Part shown: positions 8,125 to 16,186 of the stretch, in pieces
Position numbering within the stretch: position 1 is the stretch's first letter
How the letters are laid out: every line of letters starts with the position of its first letter
Source of the DNA: CAYMJV01 sp964390545
GTDB taxonomy: Bacteria; Desulfobacterota; BSN033; UBA1163
Direction of reading: 5' to 3'
Assembly: GCA_964390545.1 (NCBI GenBank)
Contig: CAYMJV010000033.1
Location: forward strand, 1-32,009
DNA length: 32,009 nucleotides
The notes under the pieces: model-generated
The model's database searches: none
What the model was told of the DNA's origin: nothing
What the model saw: the letters and a program-made list of their open reading frames with translations, nothing else
Position numbers and translations under genes: made by a program

Positions 8125-8796
8125 TCAAAGGAGCTTCCCATCCTTCATGTTGAGGACACGATCGGCCATGGCAGCTCCTTCCTGGCTGTGAGTGACAAGA
8201 AGGATGGTCTTTCCCTCTTCGTCCTTCAACCGACGGAGGATCTCCAGGACCTGTTTTCCGGAGGCCGAATCGAGGTTTCCTGTGGGTTCATCCGCCAGGA
8301 TGAGTTCAGGGTCATTGATAAGGGCGCGGCAGATGGCAACCCGCTGCATCTCACCGCCTGAAAGTTCATGGGGTTTGTGATGTTTTCTTTCGGAGAGGCC
8401 CATTTCATGCAGGAGGTGATCGATTTTTTCACCTAAAGAATTGGAGCTACCCTTCAGAAGATGAGGGAGGGCAATGTTCTCTTCGAGGCTCAGGATAGGG
8501 AGGAGATTGAAAAATTGGAAGATGATGCCAATCCGATCCCGACGGAAAAGGGTCAACCGCTTGTCGTCCATCTGGGTGATGTCTTCTCCATTAATAAGGA
8601 CTTGTCCCTGGTCAGGAGAGTCCAGTCCCCCGATGATGTTGATCAGGGTGGATTTTCCGCACCCGCTTTTCCCTGTTACCGCAACAAATTCACCCCGGGA
8701 GATTTTCAGATGGAGATGGTCGAGAGCCACCACCGGGCTATTGCCCAGGCGATAGGTTTTAGTCACATCGGAGAGTTCAACGAAGTGATTGTCCAT
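8125..8796 (-). CDS. LolD/MacB-family ABC transporter ATP-binding protein
   Basis: A 223-aa cytoplasmic ATPase energising the permease encoded just downstream. Walker A GKSGCGKST (42-50), Q-loop IFQFFNLLP, signature LSGGEMQR, Walker B LILADEPTGNLD and the H-loop VTHSQ are all intact. The phrase ADEPTGNLD places it in the LolD/FtsE/MacB branch. The length is normal for LolD. The ATG at 8796 begins MDNHFVELSDVTKTY, the standard N-terminus. The start lies only 7 bases downstream of a strong intrinsic terminator and has no evident Shine-Dalgarno, so its own promoter or any read-through is unclear. LolD proper cannot be separated from other efflux ATPases by sequence alone. Confidence 0.9.
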   Translation of the reverse strand: MDNHFVELSDVTKTYRLGNSPVVALDHLHLKISRGEFVAVTGKSGCGKSTLINIIGGLDSPDQGQVLINGEDITQMDDKRLTLFRRDRIGIIFQFFNLLPILSLEENIALPHLLKGSSNSLGEKIDHLLHEMGLSERKHHKPHELSGGEMQRVAICRALINDPELILADEPTGNLDSASGKQVLEILRRLKDEEGKTILLVTHSQEGAAMADRVLNMKDGKLL

Positions 8797-8803
8797 TTGA
8801 ACA

Positions 8804-8839
8804 AAAAAGAGCAGGGATAAAACCTTCCCTGCTCTTTTT
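8804..8839 (-). terminator. Intrinsic terminator after the two small membrane-protein genes
   Basis: A perfect 14-bp stem (8804-8817 with 8826-8839) with GAGCAGGGA in the arm, an 8-base loop, and A/T-rich stem ends that act as a U-tract on either strand. On the minus strand it ends transcripts from the small genes upstream and leaves 7 bases before the ATPase start codon. Confidence 0.85.
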
Positions 8840-8915
8840 ATATTAATGGGAGGAAAAAGGAGTTGTCAACCTTAAAAGAAAGCTTCCCCCATCCTTTCAT
8901 AGGACGAAGAAAGCT

Positions 8916-9128
8916 TTAACTTGTTTTCTTTAAATGTTGAACGAGAATAATCAACATGACCGGGATGGCTATTCCGACAAGGGCGACAGCCCCTCCGACG
9001 ATATAAATCTTGGGACCAATATCTTCTACGGTCCGGACGACCTGCATGATTGCAATGGAAACCATGGCTGCTAGGATACACATTAAGATGATGAGACCCA
9101 CAACACTCGATGCACTTAGCTTTATCAT
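8916..9128 (-). CDS. Small two-helix membrane protein
   Basis: A 70-aa protein beginning MIKLSASSVVGL. The start was chosen because GGAGG lies about 10 bases upstream; the frame extends 18 codons further without such a site. It has two hydrophobic helices (about 8-28 and 40-62: VVGLIILMCILAAMVSIAI and YIVGGAVALVGIAIPVMLI) and a short basic tail, HLKKTS. No family was recognised. It lies downstream of another small membrane protein on the same strand and before an intrinsic terminator, so the two probably share a transcript and perhaps a function in the inner membrane. Confidence 0.65.
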   Translation of the reverse strand: MIKLSASSVVGLIILMCILAAMVSIAIMQVVRTVEDIGPKIYIVGGAVALVGIAIPVMLIILVQHLKKTS

Positions 9129-9278
9129 TTTCGACCCCTCCTCTCTCGATGCCCGGAAGTCATCAGGATTTTGTATTCCCATTCAAACTTCAGAGACCCC
9201 CCTGGGTCACTCGATCCTGAGCCTCCGGAGCATGGTCTCCCCCGCGTTCTTAAGAGGGAGAATCCGGTTCATTCATCC

Positions 9279-9563
9279 TCATTTCTTCACAGCCACTGGC
9301 TCAGCACCGGGAACCACCATTTCCTCTTCCACCTTCTTCTCTTTCTTGAGTGCCATGGTAGTGGCTGTTCCAATGAAGCTGAAGAAGAGGATGGCTGCCG
9401 GGATCAACTGAAGGAGAACAATGACTGCTCCCACGATCAGGAAGATCCAGAGGGCGGTCCCAGCTCCCTTCAAATCGATGGATCGAGCAAATGCCGGAGT
9501 CGCAAGTAATGTCACGGCGACTCCCACCATCCCTGCTTTTAAAACCTCTCTCATTCTTAACAT
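9279..9563 (-). CDS. Small membrane protein with signal-like N-terminus
   Basis: A 94-aa protein. The N-terminal hydrophobic stretch (about 10-26) ends in ATPAFA, a good signal-peptidase site. A strong second membrane span (about 36-66, ALWIFLIVGAVIVLLQLIPAAILFFSFIG) and a charged tail rich in Lys and Glu (KKEKKVEEE) follow. The mature protein would have its N-terminus in the periplasm and its tail in the cytoplasm. GGAGG sits about 6 bases before the ATG. A sigma-54-like site lies about 55 bases upstream of the start. No family was recognised. A membrane-stress or phage-shock-like small protein is imaginable but unsupported. Confidence 0.65.
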   Translation of the reverse strand: MLRMREVLKAGMVGVAVTLLATPAFARSIDLKGAGTALWIFLIVGAVIVLLQLIPAAILFFSFIGTATTMALKKEKKVEEEMVVPGAEPVAVKK

Positions 9564-9616
9564 ATCTCATTCCTCCCTTCTGTTTTGATAATCTTTATTT
9601 GCCTCAACCTTCAATT

Positions 9617-9633
9617 TGCATTTAGAATGCCAA
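9617..9633 (-). promoter_or_regulatory. Candidate sigma-54 promoter for the small membrane-protein pair
   Basis: On the minus strand the sequence is TTGGCATTCTAAATGCA. GG and GC are exactly 10 bases apart, as in the -24/-12 consensus TTGGCAC-N5-TTGCA. Initiation would fall near 9605, giving a leader of about 40 bases ahead of the gene starting at 9563. No enhancer-binding protein gene is in the window. Confidence 0.5.
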
Positions 9634-9836
9634 CTCAAGAAGGGAGAATTCAAAACTCTTAATCTCTTAATATTATTTAGTTTTTTCTTCTATTAATTAT
9701 CTGAAAATTGATGTTCAATGGCCATTGTGTATTTTTATTTTATACATAAATGGGAGGCACTTTCGGCTATTTCAAAATAACTTATTGATATTTAAGTATA
9801 ATTTGAGTATCAAAAATATATACATCAGTATAAGTT
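9634..9836. other. AT-rich spacer without a convincing gene
   Basis: The stretch is strongly AT-rich with runs such as tttttattttatac. An open frame on the plus strand (9725-9943) runs into the ATP-grasp gene antisense and has no Shine-Dalgarno. Upstream control sequences for the small genes probably lie here, but no clear enhancer-binding palindrome was found. Confidence 0.4.
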
Positions 9837-10772
9837 TCATATTCGTCGAGATGGTCCTAGAGGTTCTTCAAAACAGGCTTTTGGTAGGCTTTGAAGATCT
9901 AACCCCTCATACAGTCGTTCTATTTTTACAGATAATTCTCTAATCATTCTATGGAATGGTTCGGGAAGGAGAAGGGTTGTTTTGGCCACCTCTTCTTCAT
10001 AAAGGTTATGTCTCAAATAATCTGGTTCCTTTTCGTCAAACCATATCTCTGCTTCCCAAGACCTTTGATTAAATGATTCCGTCTCGAATTCTTTCTCTTT
10101 CAGTCCGAAGGGATTGCCGTTGGAGATGAACGTGAGTATGCCATGGTTAGAGGTGACTCTTGTGGAGAGATTGGCATACATGCACATAAATTCTCCGCCA
10201 AAGGCAACTGCACGGATGGAGAATGAATGTCCATCGATCTTGCTCTCCACATATTCCTGAAGGAGATAGTAGTTCGACACGAGATTCAATTTCCAAAATT
10301 CTGATGCCTCGTTGATCACTTGAAAGTCTTTTCCCCCCCTTCCTACTCGGCGTTTGAGAACGACTTTCTTTTTCCTTTCAAGAAAGCGGTCAATCCCGAC
10401 CAGATCCTCCGGATCGAGGATCATGGTCTCGGGCATGGGAGCAATGGATTTCAGGAGCTGGTATTGGTTCCATTTGTCTTCCAATCTCAGTCCGGGATGA
10501 AAGGTCTCCGGATACGGACCCATTCCATCCATCCATATCTTGAAGGGCTTGAGGCTCCCTATGAAGGGAAGGGAATCGATGTAACTTTTAAAAGTCCTTC
10601 CGTAAACCTTCCGGGAAGTCCATTCGATTCGCCGAAAAATGTCTGAAGGCTTTCCAAGGTAGACGAGATGGGTTAAATGGTACTCATGAGCTCCGCCGGG
10701 GAGGCCCACATTGACCTCCGAAATATAGAGCTTTAGTTCAGAAGTAATGAGAAAATCGATGCCGAGATACAT
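9837..10772 (-). CDS. ATP-grasp protein with apparently permuted motif order
   Basis: A 311-aa protein that should ligate a carboxylate to an amine or thiol using ATP. The central part is a good ATP-grasp: EDKWNQYQLLK (98-108), VVLKRRVGRGGKDF with Lys140 and a glycine loop (137-150), LQEYVESKIDGHSFSIR with Glu173 and Arg187, then AVAFGGEFM. The final metal-binding strand of a normal ATP-grasp, an Asp followed by ExN, is missing from the C-terminus. It appears instead at the very N-terminus as GIDFLI (Asp6) and ISEVN (Glu19, Asn21), followed by GLPGGAHEY. That order recalls circularly permuted ATP-grasp families. A stop codon lies in frame 7 codons upstream, so the start is well bounded. The gene stands alone between intergenic stretches; the substrate is unknown. 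Confidence 0.75.
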   Translation of the reverse strand: MYLGIDFLITSELKLYISEVNVGLPGGAHEYHLTHLVYLGKPSDIFRRIEWTSRKVYGRTFKSYIDSLPFIGSLKPFKIWMDGMGPYPETFHPGLRLEDKWNQYQLLKSIAPMPETMILDPEDLVGIDRFLERKKKVVLKRRVGRGGKDFQVINEASEFWKLNLVSNYYLLQEYVESKIDGHSFSIRAVAFGGEFMCMYANLSTRVTSNHGILTFISNGNPFGLKEKEFETESFNQRSWEAEIWFDEKEPDYLRHNLYEEEVAKTTLLLPEPFHRMIRELSVKIERLYEGLDLQSLPKACFEEPLGPSRRI

Positions 10773-10884
10773 TTTTTCTGTGATTCCTCAAGAGGAGTTG
10801 AAGAAAGTATAGCATAAAGATACCTTGCAAGGGGAAATTATTTGTGGAATCATAAGGTTATCCCGTGTGGAGCGTAGAAAGCAA

Positions 10885-11045
10885 AATTGATACTTCGACG
10901 GCGCCAACCCCCGGCCTTCAGGACGGGGTAAAAAAGCGCCGCTCAGTATCAACCCTGAGCCTTCGACCCGAGCTCAGGCCGAGGGGCAAACCCCGGGCGC
11001 TTGTCCTGAGTGCAGTCGAAGGATTAGACCGGGGATAGTCGAAGG
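10885..11045. repeat. GC-rich TTCGAC/CCTGAGC repeat stretch
   Basis: Repeated and inverted fragments are visible, such as ccttcgacccgagctcaggccgagg, gtcctgagtgcagtcgaagg and atagtcgaagggttgat. A similar stretch at 17240-17360 also contains ttcgacccgag and gtcctgaaggcagc. No gene is present; the longest open frame is translated repeat. Confidence 0.6.
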
Positions 11046-11094
11046 GTTGATAAAAAAAGTTGACGGTTCAAAGGGATTGAATTTATAATTTAAA

Positions 11095-11258
11095 GTAAAC
11101 CCCGTTAGAAGACCTTTGGCCCTCCAACTGGAAGGCTCACACGGGGCATTAAAACCCGTGTTCGCTCCCATAAGGAAATTATTTTCATTCCCGCTGCAAG
11201 CCCCGATAGAAGTGAAGCTTCACACGGGGCAAGCCGCGGGCTTTCTAACGGGGTAAAC
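11095..11258. repeat. CCCCGTTAGAA inverted-repeat element, copy A
   Basis: About 164 bp, bounded by imperfect terminal inverted repeats: gtaaaccccgttagaag at the left and ctttctaacggggtaaac at the right. The interior is shared in inverted orientation with copy B at 26343-26473, for example gcattaaaacccgtgttcgc and tcccataaggaaattat. Copy A carries an extra internal part around aagcttcacacggggc. There is no coding capacity. It ends 25 bases before nifU. The layout resembles a non-autonomous miniature element. Confidence 0.75.
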
Positions 11259-11283
11259 TTAATCAATAACGGGGGATTATACT

Positions 11284-12126
11284 ATGTGGGATTATACGGA
11301 GAAGGTGAAAGATCACTTTCTAAACCCGAGGAATGTGGGTGAGATTGAGAATCCGGATGGTGTGGGGGAAGTGGGTTCTCTGGCCTGCGGGGATGCCCTG
11401 AGGCTTTCCTTCAAACTGGACGAGAAGAAACGCATCAAAGATGCGAAGTTTAAGACCTTTGGTTGTGCCAGTGCGATTGCTTCTTCTTCCGCCTTAACGG
11501 AAATCATTAAAGGAAGGACCCTCGAAGAAGCGGGAAAAGTTACCAATCAGGATATTGCCAACTATCTCGGAGGACTTCCGGAGGAAAAAATGCACTGCTC
11601 AGTTATGGGCAGGGAAGCCCTCGAAGCGGCCATTGCGAATTACCGAGGGGAGAAGGTAATCAAAGAAGATTTTGAGATCGTCTGTAAATGTTTTGGTGTG
11701 ACGGATAATGAGATCATCAAAGCGATTCGGGAAAATAATCTCAAGACAATAGAACAGGTGACGTACTACACAAAGGCAGGGGGAGGATGCGGTCAGTGCC
11801 ATCCAAAGATTGAAGCCCTTATTGAGAGGGTGAGAAAGGAAATGGAAAAGGAGGTCCCTCCTGCTAAACCAGAGAAAAGGAAGCTGACGAACATCCAGAA
11901 AATCAAATTGATTGAAGAGACGTTGGGAAGGGAGATCATCCCGGCTTTGAAGGCTGATGGGGGGGATTTGGATTTGATCGATATAGAAGGAAACAAGGTT
12001 TTGGTCGCCTTGAGGGGAAAGTGTTCATTCTGCCCAAGTTCCGAATTTACATTGAAACAGTATGTGGAATCAAAATTGAGAGAATTCGTCAGCGATGACA
12101 TCGAGGTTGAGGAGGTCAGGCCGTGA
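11284..12126 (+). CDS. nifU: NifU iron-sulfur cluster scaffold protein (three-domain)
   Basis: A 280-aa protein that receives sulfur from NifS and assembles Fe-S clusters for transfer to apoproteins in the cytoplasm. The IscU-like N-terminal domain (1-125) has its three ligand cysteines C35, C61 and C105, with Asp37 in ACGD. A BFD-like [2Fe-2S] domain (132-180) has C134, C136, C169 and C172. The NifU C-terminal domain (205-280) has CSFC (247-250). All ligands are intact. GGGGGA precedes the ATG by about 7 bases. It overlaps nifS through GTGA, so the two are translationally coupled. No nitrogenase gene is in view, so a general Fe-S role is as likely as nitrogen fixation. Confidence 0.95.
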   Translation: MWDYTEKVKDHFLNPRNVGEIENPDGVGEVGSLACGDALRLSFKLDEKKRIKDAKFKTFGCASAIASSSALTEIIKGRTLEEAGKVTNQDIANYLGGLPEEKMHCSVMGREALEAAIANYRGEKVIKEDFEIVCKCFGVTDNEIIKAIRENNLKTIEQVTYYTKAGGGCGQCHPKIEALIERVRKEMEKEVPPAKPEKRKLTNIQKIKLIEETLGREIIPALKADGGDLDLIDIEGNKVLVALRGKCSFCPSSEFTLKQYVESKLREFVSDDIEVEEVRP

Positions 12127-13304
12127 AGACCGTTTATGTAGATAACAACGCGACGACAAAAGTGGCCCCAGAGGTCCTGGAGGCAATGCTTCCCTATTTT
12201 TCAGAGTTTTACGGAAATCCTTCCAGCATGCATTTCTTCGGAGGCCAAGTTCAAAAAAAGGTGGATGAGGCGAGAGACAAGGTGGCCGATTTTTTAGGGG
12301 CCGAACCTTCTGAAGTCGTCTTCACCAGTTGCGGGACGGAGAGCGACAATGCAGCTATCCTGGGCACGCTCGATTCCTACCCAGAAAAACGTCATCTCAT
12401 CACCACTCGGGTAGAACATCCGGCGGTAGGTAATCTCTCAACCTACCTGGGTCGAAAGGGCTACCGGGTCACGGAACTCTCTGTGGATCGGGAAGGACGG
12501 CTGGATTTGGACGAATTGAGGGAATCGATTACCGACGAAACGACTCTGGTGACTATCATGTATGCGAATAATGAGACAGGAGTGATCTTCCCTGTCGAAG
12601 AGGTTGGTGAGATTGTAAAAGCTAAAGGGATTCCTTTCCATACGGATGCGGTCCAAGCAGCTGGAAAGATTCCTCTCAATCTCAAAAAATCGACCATTGA
12701 CATGCTTTCCATCTCCGGGCATAAACTCCATGCTCCCAAAGGGATTGGGGTCCTCTATATCCGGAAGGGGACAAAGTTTTCTCCTTTTTTGATCGGTGGC
12801 CATCAGGAGAAGGGGAGAAGAGGAGGGACAGAGAATGTTCCTTACATCATCGGCCTTGGGAAGGCTTGCGAACTGGCCAAAAAGAACCTTGATGAGGAAA
12901 ACACTCGAGTGAAAGCTTTAAGAGATTATCTCGAGGCGAAGCTTTTGGGAAAGATTCCCAATACGCTGGTAAACGGGGATCGAAAAAATCGGCTTCCCAA
13001 CACCGTGAGCGTCAGTTTTGAATTCGTGGAGGGAGAATCGATCCTCTTGTTGCTTTCGGATCTTGGCATCTGTGCCTCTTCAGGGTCGGCCTGTACGTCT
13101 GGCTCCCTCGAACCTTCGCACGTTCTCAGGGCCATGGGTGTCCCTTTCACAGCTGCCCATGGTTCCATCCGTTTCAGCCTTTCCGTTTATAATACCAAGG
13201 AGGAAATGGATTACATCATCGAACATTTACCCCCCATCATTCAGAGATTGCGGGACATCTCGCCTTTCTGGAAGGACTATCTGAAGGCCCAGGGGAAGAA
13301 ATAG
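12123..13304 (+). CDS. nifS: NifS cysteine desulfurase
   Basis: A 393-aa PLP enzyme that takes sulfur from cysteine as an enzyme persulfide and hands it to NifU. The PLP lysine is Lys201 in SISGHKLHAPKG. The VEHPAV segment, with His99, and HTDAVQA, with Asp175, form the cofactor site. The catalytic cysteine is C324 in the SSGSACTSG loop, the short loop of class I (NifS/IscS) desulfurases. The GTG start overlaps the nifU stop and is preceded by GAGGAGG. The length is normal for NifS. Confidence 0.95.
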   Translation: MKTVYVDNNATTKVAPEVLEAMLPYFSEFYGNPSSMHFFGGQVQKKVDEARDKVADFLGAEPSEVVFTSCGTESDNAAILGTLDSYPEKRHLITTRVEHPAVGNLSTYLGRKGYRVTELSVDREGRLDLDELRESITDETTLVTIMYANNETGVIFPVEEVGEIVKAKGIPFHTDAVQAAGKIPLNLKKSTIDMLSISGHKLHAPKGIGVLYIRKGTKFSPFLIGGHQEKGRRGGTENVPYIIGLGKACELAKKNLDEENTRVKALRDYLEAKLLGKIPNTLVNGDRKNRLPNTVSVSFEFVEGESILLLLSDLGICASSGSACTSGSLEPSHVLRAMGVPFTAAHGSIRFSLSVYNTKEEMDYIIEHLPPIIQRLRDISPFWKDYLKAQGKK

Positions 13305-13369
13305 TTTAACATCCATTTCTCATTTTGTCCCTCTCTGCCAAAGGTATCCCCCTGCCTCGGCTCAATCAA

Positions 13370-14032
13370 TTAGATCAAGATGACGATCACCGCGGCCGCT
13401 ATGCTTACGGTGATGATAGCCCAGTCCAAGACCGTAAGGTGCGGTTCGTATCGGAAGCGACGGCCTGGGGCTCCGAAACCACGAGCCTCCATCGCTTCTG
13501 CTAATTCGTCTGCTAATTGAAAGGCCTGAATGAGGAGAGGTCCGGCGAGAGCAGGGAAATACCGGAATGCTCTGAGGCCACCTTCGACAGGGATACCCCG
13601 TGCCCGCTGAGCATCTCGGATGCTGATGACCCTCCGGATGAGGACATGAACGAATTGCATGGAGGCAGTGAGCACAAAGGCGAAAGGATAGGGAACTCCC
13701 ATCTTGATCAGGGCATTTGAAAGGGCTTCCGGGCTGGTGGTCTGGAAAAAAAGAAAGAAGACCGTGCCAATGGTAAGAAGGCGAAGGGCTGCCATGATGG
13801 CTGTCACCAGATCAAAGGCAAGTCCGGCGATGATGAAAAAAGTAAACGCAGCAAACCCCAGCCCCTTCAGCAGGCCCAACCAAGCGAGGCCGAGATGTAA
13901 TAAAAGGGTGACCATTAAAAGGATTCCAAAAGCAATTGCAAGTTCGGACCACCCATGAAAGGTCATCAAAATACAGGTGGCTGCAAGAAGGGCAATCAAT
14001 TTGGAACGGGGGTCAAGGGAGGACCCGATCAA
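13370..14032 (-). CDS. ecfT: EcfT-type energy-coupling factor transmembrane protein
   Basis: A 220-aa inner-membrane coupling subunit of an ECF vitamin importer. The start is LDPRSKLIALLAATCILM, the typical EcfT opening. Hydrophobic helices lie at about 10-30, 30-60 and 60-95, with a final one at about 198-220. A cytoplasmic coupling region carries RRVISIRDAQRARGI and AEAMEARGFGA, the paired A-R-G motifs that touch the ATPases. It overlaps the upstream ATPase gene by 20 bases and is the last gene of the TPP-controlled operon. Confidence 0.9.
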   Translation of the reverse strand: MIGSSLDPRSKLIALLAATCILMTFHGWSELAIAFGILLMVTLLLHLGLAWLGLLKGLGFAAFTFFIIAGLAFDLVTAIMAALRLLTIGTVFFLFFQTTSPEALSNALIKMGVPYPFAFVLTASMQFVHVLIRRVISIRDAQRARGIPVEGGLRAFRYFPALAGPLLIQAFQLADELAEAMEARGFGAPGRRFRYEPHLTVLDWAIITVSIAAAVIVILI

Positions 14033-15674
14033 TCTCTACCTCCTTTGATGTTTCTTTCAGAGCCTGGATGAGTTGAAATCGTTGAGTTGGCCGAAGCCCT
14101 GCTTTGGCCATAGCCGTAGGGTTGGCCATGACCGCGTCCGGGGAGCCATCGGCAATAATTTGTCCTTCAGCTAGGATCAACCAGCGGCTGGCATGCTTGG
14201 CGGCAAATTCGAGATCATGAGTAATGAGCACGACGGTCCGCCTCTCTCGCTGCAATTCGTGAATCAGGTCAGCCAATTCCCGACGAAAGGGATCATCCTG
14301 TCCAGCTGTGGGCTCATCAAAAATGATCAAACCGGGTTGAGGCGCTAAAGCAGCAGCGAAGGAGACTCGCTTCTTCTGCCCTTCGCTTAAGCTGAAGGGG
14401 GATCGATCAAGAAGAGGCCCAAGCCCCAAGCGTTCGAATAACCGATTGCACCAAGCAGGATCGTAGGCCTGAAGCACTCTTGGACCAGTCAAAACTTCCT
14501 CGCGTACTGTCGTCCGAAAAAGTTGGTCATTCGGATTCTGCCAGGCGAACCCAACGTGTCGGGCCAGCTTCGAAACCGATGTTCTCCGAGTGTCCTGACC
14601 AAGGACCTTTAGCGATCCTCGGTCGGGTTTTAGTAAACCATTGAGATGCTTCGCGAGAGTCGTTTTCCCGGCTCCATTCCTTCCAATGAGGGCCACACAC
14701 TCCCCGTGATCCAGCCTGAGATGAACCCCACGAAGAATGGCGTAATCCTTGTAATGAAACCAGAGATCCTCGGCTTCGACCACGGGACCGAGCGCTGAAG
14801 GAGGGGACCCAACAACGATAGAATTCTCTTCCCGCAAATTAAGCAGAACCTGTGGAGAAAGATGATTCGCGTCGATCTCCCGCAAGGCCTCCTGTATGGT
14901 GAAAGGAGTTTTTCCCCAGCCCAACGCACGGAAGAGTCGGACCAGTGGGGGAAGATTAAGACCATAGGTCGAAATATCTCCGGAAAGAACAGCATGCGGC
15001 GAACCATCGATTTTCCGTTCCCCCTGATGGAGAACGATCAGACGGTCCACATCGGTGATGATCTCATGAAGCCGATGCTCGATAATGATGAGAGTGATAC
15101 CTTCCGATCGAATCAATCGAAGGGTCGTACGAAGTTGCTCAGCGCCCTCGGGGTCAAGGTGGGTAAAGGGTTCGTCAAGCAAAAGAATTCTCGGCCGGAG
15201 GGCCAGGATCGCTGCCAGTGCCACCCTCTGTTTTTCCCCTCCGGAGAGAGTGTGCGGAGACCTTTTGATGAGCGATTCGAGCCCCAAGAGTTTTTCCACC
15301 CAGGCAAGTCGTTCCTCGATGTCAAAGGGGGAGAGTCCCAGACTTTCCAGGCCGTAAGCGAGCTCTGCTTCAACGGAATAGTTAAATAATTGAGCATCCG
15401 GGTTCTGAAAGACCAGGCCAGCATGACGAAACAACTGATAGACAAGATGTTGGCGCGTATCAAGGCCTTCCAAAATAACTCGGCCCATCAACTGACCCTG
15501 ATGAAAATGGGGGACCAGTCCGATGGAGGCCCGGCACAGGGTCGATTTACCGCTCCCACTCGCACCAGCAACAAGGACGCTCTCATCGGGTTTAATGGTC
15601 AGGTCGAGGTCATGAATTGCCCAAGCATCCGTGCCAGGGTATCGGTAGGAGACCTTTTCAAATTGGAGAGTCAT
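14013..15674 (-). CDS. Fused double-ATPase subunit of an ECF transporter (EcfA-EcfA')
   Basis: A 553-aa protein joining both ATPases that are usually separate EcfA1/EcfA2. Domain 1 (about 1-230) has Walker A GASGSGKST (37-45), signature LSGGEKQR, Walker B ILLLDEPFTHLD and H-loop IIEHR. Domain 2 (about 300-530) has GRNGAGKTT, a divergent signature LSEGQKKR, LIIFDEPTAGQD and ITHDLE. Both sites look competent. It lies 9 bases downstream of thiW and overlaps ecfT, so the importer appears dedicated to the thiazole substrate rather than shared with other S components; that is an inference from the operon. Confidence 0.92.
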   Translation of the reverse strand: MTLQFEKVSYRYPGTDAWAIHDLDLTIKPDESVLVAGASGSGKSTLCRASIGLVPHFHQGQLMGRVILEGLDTRQHLVYQLFRHAGLVFQNPDAQLFNYSVEAELAYGLESLGLSPFDIEERLAWVEKLLGLESLIKRSPHTLSGGEKQRVALAAILALRPRILLLDEPFTHLDPEGAEQLRTTLRLIRSEGITLIIIEHRLHEIITDVDRLIVLHQGERKIDGSPHAVLSGDISTYGLNLPPLVRLFRALGWGKTPFTIQEALREIDANHLSPQVLLNLREENSIVVGSPPSALGPVVEAEDLWFHYKDYAILRGVHLRLDHGECVALIGRNGAGKTTLAKHLNGLLKPDRGSLKVLGQDTRRTSVSKLARHVGFAWQNPNDQLFRTTVREEVLTGPRVLQAYDPAWCNRLFERLGLGPLLDRSPFSLSEGQKKRVSFAAALAPQPGLIIFDEPTAGQDDPFRRELADLIHELQRERRTVVLITHDLEFAAKHASRWLILAEGQIIADGSPDAVMANPTAMAKAGLRPTQRFQLIQALKETSKEVEIDRVLP

Positions 15675-15683
15675 GAGGCTGTG

Positions 15684-16184
15684 TCAAATCCCGTTTCGCT
15701 TCAGTTTGGCGATGCCAGCCCGTTCCAGGAGTTTGAGGGCTAAAACACCGATGATCGAACCGAGAAGGGAACTTCCAGAAAAAGTGATGATGAGGGCGCC
15801 CATGGCCATTCCTTTTTTCATCAATACGGGAGCAACGATCAAGGCACTGGCGATCGCTCCAAGAAGACCGGTGCCAATGATCTCTCCGAGTGCGGCGATA
15901 TAAATGTTGCGAGTAGCACGGTAGGAAAAGCCTGCGATAAACGCCCCGATCATTCCGCCGGGAAAGGCCAGTAACGTTCCAGTACCAAGGGAATTGCGCA
16001 GGATGCCAATGATCAGCGCAATTCCAGCAGCCCACCAAGGGCCGAGCAGCACTGCTCCGAGGACATTAACAAAATGCTGCACTGGGTTTATTTTTGCAAT
16101 GCCAATGGGGATGCTCGTAAAGGGGGAGAGAGCGACTCCGATCGCAACCAGAATGACCGCGCGAGCGACCTTCCGTGTATCCAT
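15684..16184 (-). CDS. thiW: ThiW, thiazole-precursor substrate-binding (S) component of an ECF transporter
   Basis: A 166-aa inner-membrane protein of about five to six helices. The N-terminal ARAVILVAIGVALSPFTSIPIG is followed by KINPVQHFVNVLGAVLLGPWWA, the recognisable ThiW segment. Then come GILRNSLGTGTLLAFPGGMIGAF and ALGEIIGTGLLGA. ThiW is the predicted hydroxyethylthiazole-binding S component. Its position, 2 bases downstream of thiM and behind a TPP riboswitch, agrees with this. The length is typical of ThiW. Confidence 0.9.
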   Translation of the reverse strand: MDTRKVARAVILVAIGVALSPFTSIPIGIAKINPVQHFVNVLGAVLLGPWWAAGIALIIGILRNSLGTGTLLAFPGGMIGAFIAGFSYRATRNIYIAALGEIIGTGLLGAIASALIVAPVLMKKGMAMGALIITFSGSSLLGSIIGVLALKLLERAGIAKLKRNGI

Positions 16185-16186
16185 AA

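Noticed and set aside
9725..9943. Plus-strand open frame of 72 codons
   Set aside because: AT-rich chance frame with no Shine-Dalgarno, overlapping the ATP-grasp gene antisense.
10974..11171. Minus-strand open frame of 65 codons
   Set aside because: It is a translation of the CCTGAGC and CCCCGTTAGAA repeats.
11284..13304. Nitrogen-fixation cluster
   Set aside because: Only nifU and nifS are present, and both serve general Fe-S assembly in many anaerobes; no nitrogenase genes are in the window.
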